Assembly: GCA_022560025.1 (NCBI GenBank)
Contig: JAFISE010000013.1
Coordinates: forward strand, 186,001-250,000
From: Stagonosporopsis chrysanthemi
Taxonomy: Eukaryota; Ascomycota; Dothideomycetes; Pleosporales; Didymellaceae
Length of the DNA stretch: 64,000 nt
Direction: 5' to 3'
In this document: piece by piece, positions 55,798-64,000 of the stretch
Layout of the letters: every line of letters begins with the position of its first letter
Position numbering within the stretch: the stretch's first letter is position 1
Made by a program: the position numbers and the translations under genes
The notes under the pieces: model-generated
Seen by the model: the letters and a program-made list of their open reading frames with translations, nothing else
The model's database searches: none
What the model was told of the DNA's origin: nothing

Positions 55798-58784
55798 TCA
55801 CGGTATCAAGGCGTCGCCTTTCCCAGTCAAGTCAGGTGTTGGAGGGTCGATCCTCGGCGTAGAGACCTGCGGTAACAGACTTTTCATCATGTACACCAGG
55901 TCGGCAGCCTTGAACGGCTTCTGCATAACTCTGTCTGCACCGGCATCAAGCGCAGCGTCGATCTGCTCTTTCCTGACATTTGCAGTCACAGCAATAATTG
56001 GAAGTCGATCGCCGCCTCTGGCACCAAGCTTTACAGCCTCTCCTAGCAGGCCCTCTTCTGCGATCTCTTTCTCCCGAATTTTACGCATTGCCTTGAGACC
56101 ATTGAGAACAGGCATCTCCATATCCATAAGCACGACGTCAAACGTCTCCCTCTCTAGGATGTTCAAGGCTTCAAGACCGTGATTTGCCACCCAAATTTGA
56201 CAGCCTGCTTTCTTGAGCTGCTTTCCGAGGACTTTCTGGTTGATGATGTTGTCTTCCACAAGAAGGACTCGAAGTGACTGTTGCGTTCTCTTCTTCACCC
56301 CGAACTCGGTGAATAGCTCGCTCATGTTCTGGGGTTTACGTTCTGCTCTTCTCGTCTTCACATAGAAGCCGAATGTCGAACCCTGGCCATGTACAGACGA
56401 AACTCCAATCTCACCACCTTGTTTCTCGGTCAACTGTTTCGAGATGAACAACCCAAGACCACTACCGCCATACTTGACATGTGTCTTGACGTTAGCCTGT
56501 TTGAAGCGCTCGAAGATGTTGTGGATCTCCTTGTCTTTGAGACCAATGCCAGAGTCTTTGACGCTGAAGGCCAAGTAAAGCTCCTCTCCATCGCCCCATT
56601 CGGGGCTATTTGTTACGTTCTTGTCGAGATCGTTGGTCGTCGCCCAGAACATATCTTGGGGGAAAAGAGCGCGAGGACTGTGAAGACAAGCTCCAAAGTG
56701 GACCTTTATGCGCGGACTGCTCGCTGGCTTGACGAACTTGATAGCGTTGGTGAGAAGATTAATCAAAACCTGGGTAACTCGCGATGGATCTAGGAGCAGG
56801 TGGTCGACATTGAGCCTCGCTAAAGATTGGTCATCAACGATGCTGTAAACGATTTTGTTACTCTTCAATTCAGCTTCGAATATGTTGACGATTGAGTTAG
56901 CCAACTTAGCGGGCTTGACAGGAGTCGGTGTGATCGAGAGCAACATAGAGTCGAGTTTGCTAAGAGTTAGCACATCATCTATAATGCGTTTCTGGTGGTT
57001 GGCGCATTGCAAGATAATCTTTGCTGACGATATGTTGTCGTTTAGTGCATCGAGGCATGGCACGGGAATACTCGAGAGCTGGGCCTGGCATTCTTCGACT
57101 GCCGACGTGATTGCATCTGCACAATGTACGATTGCACTGAGGGGATTGCGCATCTCGTGCGATACGACATCAATGAATGCTTCTTGCTGTCGTTTTGCCT
57201 CCCGAGCTTCGGCCGCCAATCGAGCTTGAAAGCTCTGTGCCCACTTCAGCCTGGATATATCCGTTGTACAAGCCATGATGGACTTGGTTATGCCATTCTC
57301 GCGGTAAGGAAATGCCATGAGGTGGATATGAGCTGGCTCGCAATCGCCAACAGGTGGTCTGTATTGACGCTTCACTCGCAATTCGGCCGTGACGTGATCC
57401 CCACCAGCCAAGAGTCTATCCCAGACACTTACAGCCTTTGGTCGATCACTGTCGTGGTAAGCATTAAGGAATGCGAAGGGGGTTGTGTGCTGAGCGGCGT
57501 CGCATCCTGACAGCTCGTAGTAATGATCGTTGGCCCATAACATATCTCCGTGTAGCGACATGTGACACATGCCTACCGACGCGTGGTTAATCAAATGTCG
57601 GAGCTTTAGATCGCTGAAAGCGAGGTCCGCCTCGAGTTGTTCCTGGCGTCTTTTTGAGGATTCGGAATCGTAAGCCGATAATATCAAACTTGCGACCATG
57701 CGTTTCAGGTCTCGGTGGAACTGCTCGTGATATATATCGTAAGGTCGAACTGGATTCGCTGCCACAACCAGGTATCCCAACAAGCGCGCACCGCTTGCCA
57801 GTGGCATGACAGCGACGCACTTCGCTCGCTCACCCCATCCTAACCATTCCACGCCATCAAATCGTTCGTCGTACTCGAGCAATAGTGTCTCAGAACCAGC
57901 GCGCCGAAAGTCGGGCGCCAGGCCGTCTTCACTATCCATCGAGATGTTGTCGGTGAGCAGTCTATGCCCTTGAGGTATTCCAATGTGCCCTTCTAGATGT
58001 AATCGGCCTGGATTTGATCCGTCGCTATGGATGCTGTATAGCAGCGCCATGGGCACATCGTTGGTGTTGGTCTTTAGGGTTGCGAGTATGTGATCGGAAG
58101 CGGCGTTGACTGTGAGCATGGGGACCGAGGTGAGGGTGTTCAGCATCATCGTGCGGCGGTCATCGATCTTCTGTTGCGTAACTTCGAACATGGAGTTGTA
58201 GAATCCCTCCGGCGCATACGCAGGGCCTACTGGCACAAAGTTGCCGTTGAAGAACGTCTCTTCACGCCACCCTTTGCGCTCTACTAGCAGCGGTGCTTCG
58301 GACGAGTAATTCACACCCGCTGCTGTTGTTCTACATTGATCGAAGAACGGTTTAATGCCACTCCATAGATCTGGGTAGCCTTGCTGGAAAGTCGATCCCA
58401 TGAGAGTGGGATGTGCTTCGCATGCGAGCGGCGCATAGTGTTCATTGTATACGGCGACTAAGTCTTTGCCCCTGTCCAAGTCAATTGTTTGAGCCGATTG
58501 TTTGCTAGACATCTATCCACATACCACCACAGACAAGCTGCGCGCGAGTCGGCCAGCACGAACCCCGTGAAGAGTCGCAAAGTTGGCGACCATGTACTCA
58601 GAGGCCCGAGTGGGCTCTTACTCCAATCTGTCGCTCTGAAGAAGCGCACATGGTCCGTCTTGGGTAGATCTTCGGTCCAGTCGTACTCGGTATCGCACTG
58701 ACCGTTCGGCATGGTCAGGGTCGCAACACCTTCGCTCTCGGGCGGCGGGGTATGCTGCTGTGCGCGTTGCGCGATGCCATCCAT
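55798..58784 (-). CDS. Hybrid sensor histidine kinase with PAS and receiver domains
   Basis: Exons 58784-58525 and 58471-55798, with a 53-nt intron, give 977 residues. An N-terminal sensor region of the fungal type begins with WSKSPLGPLSTWSPTLRLF and continues over the intron (CLWWGKDLVAVYNEHYAPLA). A GAF-like region (about 180-360) is followed by a PAS domain (about 370-490, INHASVGMCHMS). Then come the phospho-acceptor His box VVSHEMRNPLSA, the N box INLLTNAIKF, and G boxes KDSGIGL and GGSGLGLFISKQL. The receiver domain holds RVLLVEDNIINQKVL and VVLMDMEMPVLNG with the phospho-Asp, ending in MQKPF. No membrane helix is seen, so it is cytosolic. It would feed the Ypd1 to Ssk1/Skn7 phosphorelay. 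The signal it senses is unknown. Confidence 0.94.
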
Positions 58785-59841
58785 GAGACGGTGCAGCAAT
58801 CACAATAACGCATCAGAAGCGTCTGTCGAAAGCGATGCAACACCAACATCTTGCACTTTCGGCACACCACGAGTCGGACTGATTCTCTACCAAGCCCATC
58901 ACGGCACGAAACGCGCGGGCGTTCATCGGTTCCACTATCGATAGGCTAAAGGATCGATCGACTGAACATCTAGATTCGAGCCCGCACACTTGTGGGACTG
59001 GCGGCGCCTTGAGACAGCTTTGCCACCGCCAATTATGATTGGACAAGGTTCATGGTCACAATAGCTCGGCACCTGATACAATCGCATGAGCACTCTTCGC
59101 CTTTGTCATCGGGGGTTCAGACATTGCCTGAGCAAGCCCGGCGTACCCGCTATGCGTCAGAAGCTTCCCAAATCCTCCCAGATGCTCGACAATGTGCACA
59201 GTGAATATTGGTTATCCGAGGATGTTTACTGGTCACCATGCGAAACTAAATTGTACATGCTGCGCTGTCTCGACAAACTGTAATCACAGATCGCTGCCGT
59301 TCAGAGACAGGTTCTACATGAAAGCATCACGCTGCGAAGCGCACGCCGCATGCGGGTATGCAGATCTGCCCAAGCATACTTGACATGAGACCCAATGCTG
59401 CTAATTGGCCGCCTCGAGTCAGTTTGTCGATGTAGCAACGTGGAGTTTCGGCAAGATCCTAGACAGTCAGGGTAGCTGGTCGATCGAAGTAACGGTTTTG
59501 ACACTGCGCAAGCACGTCGACTCCGTGCCCATCAGTCATAGGATACGACCGGTGCTATAGGTCCACCCGAATCATCGATCAAGGAGCACCATTCGTTTAA
59601 CAACAACGTCTGCGCTCCCACGGACCCCAAATTGTAGTTCGGGGCCCAATTCTCGGTCAAGGCTGCCTCAGCCCACGATCCACTATTGTATCTGCAAGGA
59701 CCACATGCACAACGCGCATACGAATAATAATGACAACATGTACTCGGTTGTTAACAAAACCATGAGCTATGGTGTCCGAGATGTGATCACTTCTATCCTC
59801 TTCAATCAGAATGCTAGATCAAGTCGATCCTCCGCAACCCC
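58785..59841. other. Gene-free stretch
   Basis: About 1.06 kb between the hybrid kinase start and the isocyanide synthase stop. No frame is convincing. It should contain the kinase promoter. Confidence 0.45.
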
Positions 59842-61656
59842 CTACGAGTCCGACTTGTTTGGTCTTTCCAGTTGTAGTGTGGCCGCGTTATCGATGATCA
59901 ACAAATCATTTTTCTCCCAGCTGAATCTTAAACACACGCGCCAATCGCGAACGTGAGTATTGAACATGTCAATCAGCGCCTGATCCTTATGGTCCATAGA
60001 GCTTGTGGTGGTCAAACTCTCCTGCCAGCGGATGCAAGGTTCACCTGTGATAGAGTGCCTGAGAACCAGAGGAAGCTCATCCTGAGCCTCTGACGTCGCA
60101 GCTTCGAGACGTTCTACTGACCAAGGAGGAGAAAGATAACGGAAAAACAGGCGTGATGCGGTGAAAAGTGCATGACTGTTTTCTGTGGGCATTGGCTTGA
60201 CATAGCTCAAAAATTGGTAGTTTGAGGATTCCAGCACTTCCTCGGTCTCGCTAGTGACAACAGATGTGGCCTCTTCATCGTCGTTCTTAACGGCAAGGAC
60301 GTCTCCAAGACCATTGGTACTATTGACGAATGCACCTCTCTCTGTGATACCAGAGAATCCGCGAAGAACAACCGGCGAGAAAGTGTTTGCCAACGTGCCA
60401 ACCTTTTTCATAGGAATAGTTGTCAAGGAAGGCGCCCCGGCGGTAGGACGAATGATCAACCCCGTAGGGTAGAGGTGCTCGAAATTGACCTCGCATCCAT
60501 CAGTACTCCAGTCAAAAAGACCTGACTTGGCGCGGAAGAAGTAGGGTCGACCATTGTGACGAATGAGTTCGTACTTTTCCTGATCGACAGCATGCCTCTG
60601 CACTGAGCGGTAGCTTCCGTCAAGTTCAGCAACAACAACAGAGTGCCATGGCGTGGCCCCCAGCGCTCCACGCTGTTTTTGTGGAATCAACGCCATTGAG
60701 AGCTTGTCCTTGCCACCAGAGTCGTGGATCGACAGCCGAACATAATCAGTACGATTCGCTTCGAGCGCGGCGGCGAATGCCTTCCAACGAGCCATCATTG
60801 CCTTTGCTGTTTCCGAGATGGTGACAGCCTGTTCTTCCGGGGATTGCGCCAGCCATGTCTTGTTCAATAAGAGGTCTGATTTCAGAAACTCGAGGTACTT
60901 GGTGTGTGTCATCTGCATGTCACTGCTGGATTTGTTGGCCATATCAGCCTCAAACTGTGGGTCACCATATCGTTCTTTCAGTTCCTGACGGATGTTTGAG
61001 GCGTTTGCAAGGTAGTGCTCTTTCGACCACGTTCCAGGAGTACCGAGTAGGTCCCATAAACGCAGGAAACACAGATGGCGAAGGCCATGTTCGACAGTGA
61101 TTTGACGAACGGCCTCGCCAAAATTCCAGACATCCTGATCAGGCACACCTAGTAGGTCTGTAATCGTGAGTAGGAGTACAAGAAGAGGGAGCACGCAGGA
61201 AGTCTTACCGTTATATACGAGCCCATCCGATGTAATGTGTACTTCGGCGCCGTGTTCATACACGGCCTTGATGTTCTCGCAAAGTCCATTGAGATGTTTC
61301 AAAGCAAGCTCTTCGCCAAGGTCAGGAAGATTGCTAAGGACCTTGTCCCGCGAGTTGGGAGATTTGAAGGGGAAGCCAGGAAGGAGCATCTTCACTGGTT
61401 CCCCACGTGATACTTGTCCTAATATTGTATGGTAGAACGTTCCAAAGCCGTCCCACGATCCTGTGCGTTCAAAGTTTAACCCGTACTGCTCGATGATCTT
61501 CAGAACCCTGGTTGCAATTCCCCTAGGCTGGCTTGCTGGTGCTGATACTTCTTGCGCTAAAACAGACGGCAGAAAGATCTCTGTGGTAACAGAAGTCGTT
61601 TCCGCCGCCTTGACATTGGCATTTGTGATGGTCTGTGGTGTCTCGAACGAAGCCAT
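59842..61656 (-). CDS. DIT1/PvcA-type isocyanide synthase with degenerate TauD half
   Basis: Exons 61656-61209 and 61157-59842 give 587 residues. The 51-nt intron (GTAAGA..ACAG) is a multiple of three and free of stops, so the unspliced frame also reads through. Splicing restores ITSDGLVYNDLLGVPD, the family form. The DIT1_PvcA domain (about 50-370) shows GSWDGFGTFY, LPGFPFKSPN, LRLSIHDSGGKDKLS and ATPWHSVV. Such enzymes convert an amino acid, with ribulose 5-phosphate, to an isonitrile. The C-terminal part starts like an alpha-ketoglutarate oxygenase (FSPVVLRGFSGITER), and FFRYLSPPWSVERL, CIRWQES and RRVCLRF-like WRVCLRFSW persist. The segment expected to hold the HxD iron ligands is shortened and replaced by an acidic stretch (about 60240-60310). 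The distal His after LLxxDN is Gln (DNAATLQLE). I infer a working synthase half and an inactive oxygenase half. Confidence 0.9.
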   Translation of the reverse strand: MASFETPQTITNANVKAAETTSVTTEIFLPSVLAQEVSAPASQPRGIATRVLKIIEQYGLNFERTGSWDGFGTFYHTILGQVSRGEPVKMLLPGFPFKSPNSRDKVLSNLPDLGEELALKHLNGLCENIKAVYEHGAEVHITSDGLVYNGKTSCVLPLLVLLLTITDLLGVPDQDVWNFGEAVRQITVEHGLRHLCFLRLWDLLGTPGTWSKEHYLANASNIRQELKERYGDPQFEADMANKSSSDMQMTHTKYLEFLKSDLLLNKTWLAQSPEEQAVTISETAKAMMARWKAFAAALEANRTDYVRLSIHDSGGKDKLSMALIPQKQRGALGATPWHSVVVAELDGSYRSVQRHAVDQEKYELIRHNGRPYFFRAKSGLFDWSTDGCEVNFEHLYPTGLIIRPTAGAPSLTTIPMKKVGTLANTFSPVVLRGFSGITERGAFVNSTNGLGDVLAVKNDDEEATSVVTSETEEVLESSNYQFLSYVKPMPTENSHALFTASRLFFRYLSPPWSVERLEAATSEAQDELPLVLRHSITGEPCIRWQESLTTTSSMDHKDQALIDMFNTHVRDWRVCLRFSWEKNDLLIIDNAATLQLERPNKSDS

Positions 61657-63827
61657 GGTTGAAAGCTAGATCTGCCAAATGGATTTGGGATGAGTGTGAA
61701 TTAAGAAACGTTCGAGTGTATAGTTTGGCACCAGGGTATCCGTTCCTTGATACAAGAGCACTGTTGTTGTTGGTGTTGCGGCACAACCGCAGCCTTACCT
61801 AGTACAGCTGGAGAGGGCTTGCTCAGCCGCAAACGCCTCACTAATGTTCGTCTAAAAAGTGTAGCGAAGAAAGCTGGCCTGTCATTGAGCCTGAAACGAG
61901 AGTACAGGGGCTGACCGTAAGATGTTGGACGCTATACCACAGGAGCAACTGTGCTGGAGTCTATTTCGGTAATACCTGAGTGAGGCGCGACCTGCTGTGC
62001 AACAGGTGGAAGGATTGAGGCACAATGCCAAAAGTTTGGAACACAAGCTCCGGCCACCTGTCACTGTGCATAGCCCAGTATTGACCCTAAAATGAAACTT
62101 TGTAATTCTAGATCGGGTTCCCACGCTCGCTGGTAGTACTGTTGGTAAAAGCGTACATGTCGATACCCTGGTAAGCGCCTTCGATTTGACCACAAGGGAC
62201 CAGCGGCCCACGCCGCTCGAGATGACTGTTGTTGTTGATCAGCGTACGGTTGTACACTCTTGGATCATGAGCACATTCTCTGATGGCTTGCTGGAGTGCA
62301 TGTCCGTTTGTCGAAGGCTGCGGCGGTGCCGGTTGGCCCTAATTTGGGTTGCGGCGCAACCGAAGTTGAGCCCACCTTCAGCTCTCCATCACGCCAGCTT
62401 CGGCGGCACCTATGATAGTATTCTTGACGCTCGGATCCGCCATGAACCCGGAAGCTGCTCTTTAAGAAGACGCCCTGAATACTCAGAGGATTGTATAGGA
62501 TTATTGCGGATGTGAGGAGGAACACAAGGGTGCGCCTGGGTCTCAGGCAAGGCTGCTGCTGCGCCACTAACATGTTTCCATCATATTTCAGTTGTCTTTG
62601 AAGGCATGCGCATCCGCCCAGTCAAGATTAAGGGGCTTATCACGTTATCCATACTCACGTTGTAATTGGGGCCTGCATCAGCTCAAGAGCCAAACCAAAA
62701 GCATTGACTGAAAGCCAGCACACGTCCTCAACATCGACAGCACCCTGAGCCTCTTTGATAAGAAGAGTTCCCCAAAGTCGTATCTATCGACGCTGGATGA
62801 GCTGTGTTTGATTAGCTTTCACTATGGTAGACATACCACTACGGCGTTGCTAGTGCTCTTTCGAATCGTAAGAATTTGGTCAGGGCTTCCGCGTTGGCAT
62901 GCACTGGAACCGTTTCTCCATATGAGAAACAATGATCGCGTGGAGCCTTGCCACGCAAGCACGTAGTAGACTAGCATGACGACGCTGTGCTACCACGACT
63001 GGCTAATTAGACGCATGTTCACGTTTTCAAAAAGACAGAGGGTGCATCTTCAATAAGTATGCGTGGTTTGCTCAGCATGGAAAGAAAAAGCGGTGAACCC
63101 GAAGAGGTGTTTGCTTAGCCTGGACAGTCTTCAATAAGTTCAATTGCTTCTTCCGAGTCAACACATCTCTGGGATGATTAGAAATGAGTTGCTCGTAATG
63201 GCTCAACGAAAACGGGCAAAGCGGCTGTGGAGGAGGAGGTGGCTGGTTCTGTGGATGTCAAGACGGAACTCTAATGAATGTGAAACCGAGTGTTGATTTT
63301 GAGTCAGCCATCGTGTCTTGCGTGACTTGCTTTTGGCGAGTCGGCACACGCGCGCAAGCAAGATGCTTTGCAATCCAACGACAAGACAATGGTAACGCAG
63401 GAGGCACAGATTGAGGAGGAAAAGCAACGAATCGCGTACCCCGCGCTCCAATTGTCATCCGCCCGAGATCCTCCTGAGGTTCGCGGATCAAGAGTCGGTT
63501 ATGATAAAGTGGGTCTTGGGTAGCACGAAATGCAACAAAGGAGATGCGGACCACACCGAAGGCAAGGAGATATGTTTGCAGCCTGTCAAACGTTGGCGCG
63601 TCGCGTACCGCGAAGCTGATCGGGAATAGCGACCTCTTCAATTCGACGCTAGATGCGCGGTGGACCCATACACGTGATCGTGGTGGAATAGCGGCCGTTG
63701 TTCGCGCTCCACACCTCGACGTCTTCACTGACACCAATTCCACTTGTCGTTGAGTTCGTCCGCTTCGATACAATCTAGGTTCAGGTTGATTGCAAGTACA
63801 AGCTACTTCCGGATCTCGCCTCACGCC
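61657..63827. other. 2.2-kb gene-free stretch
   Basis: Frames up to 213 codons exist on the minus strand (63258-63899) but start at GTG and lack any recognisable motif. The region holds the isocyanide-synthase promoter and perhaps a long 5' leader for a gene at the right edge. Confidence 0.45.
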
Positions 63828-64000
63828 ATGCCCATGGCCCAAAAAATGCCGGGTGTTCCTGCTGGCTCGGCTGGCGTAGATCCCGCTTACTGGACCCACG
63901 AGCTTTCGAACGATCCTTTGTCTCCTCGAACAATACAGGCGTCACCAAGCGGATATTCATCAAACCACGACAGTAACTCGCAAAGTATCACGCCAATTGC
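63828..64000 (+). CDS. Possible N-terminus of a partial protein
   Basis: An open frame from ATG 63828 runs off the window. It gives MPMAQKMPGVPAGSAG, then DPAYWTHELSNDPLSPRT and a Ser/Asn-rich stretch. Amino-acid use (Ser/Pro/Asn low complexity around a compact aromatic segment) looks like the start of a regulatory protein. The frame stays open for about 50 bases upstream (YFRISPHAMPM), so an earlier exon is possible. I do not recognise the family. Chance openness over 57 codons cannot be excluded. Confidence 0.35.
   Translation, partial: MPMAQKMPGVPAGSAGVDPAYWTHELSNDPLSPRTIQASPSGYSSNHDSNSQSITPI

Noticed and set aside
63258..63899. 213-codon minus-strand frame near the right edge
   Set aside because: Starts at GTG, is Arg/Thr-rich without a domain, and opposes a more protein-like plus-strand frame.

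Overview
The window looks like nuclear DNA of a filamentous ascomycete, most likely a dothideomycete. Genes are spaced about 1.5-3 kb apart on both strands. Most are broken by 48-120 nt introns with GTRNGY donors, CTRAC-type branch points and YAG acceptors. The content fits too: a HET-domain protein, an AflR-type Zn2Cys6 factor, a CBM1-GH10 xylanase, scytalone dehydratase and a DIT1/PvcA-type isocyanide synthase. Class is inferred from gene content, not from a search. I recognised no rRNA, tRNA or CRISPR array. A 10-N gap lies at 28215-28224 among homopolymers.

Left third (1-25 kb): DUF7727-type membrane protein (+), NOC2 (-), VPS28 (+), FAM86/EFM2-like methyltransferase (+), xylitol dehydrogenase (+), epoxide hydrolase (-), trifunctional HIS4 (+), CBM1-GH10 xylanase (+), aldehyde dehydrogenase (-), a gene-free stretch with a 239-bp TA-flanked MITE, a secreted DUF4360-like protein (-), a peroxisomal fatty-acyl ABCD transporter (-) and an AflR-like regulator (-).

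Middle (25-50 kb): a 3.3-kb gene-free, low-complexity region with the gap; a PA/TM/RING-H2 ubiquitin ligase (-) divergent from NGG1/ADA3 (+) across a promoter holding a 72-nt C tract; a HET-domain protein (+); L-arabinitol 4-dehydrogenase (-); an Artemis/SNM1-type nuclease (-) divergent from a Nit-type amidase (+); an unnamed conserved 707-residue protein (-); a three-RRM Csx1/Nam8-type RNA-binding protein (-) whose last intron is best read as a spliceosomal twin intron; and scytalone dehydratase (-).

Right end (50-64 kb): a multi-pass membrane protein (+), a Cys-rich single-pass surface protein visible only after splicing (-), a hybrid histidine kinase (-), an isocyanide synthase whose C-terminal oxygenase half has lost expected metal ligands (-), a 2-kb gene-free stretch and a possible partial gene at the edge (+).

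Most genes are unlinked housekeeping functions: ribosome export, ESCRT-I, SAGA, histidine synthesis, DNA repair. Two functional themes recur. One is plant-cell-wall pentose use: xylanase, xylitol dehydrogenase and L-arabinitol dehydrogenase, spread over 30 kb. The other is a minus-strand run of surface protein, hybrid kinase and isocyanide synthase at 54-62 kb. Exon boundaries were derived by hand and verified by phase arithmetic; no expression data or database search was available.
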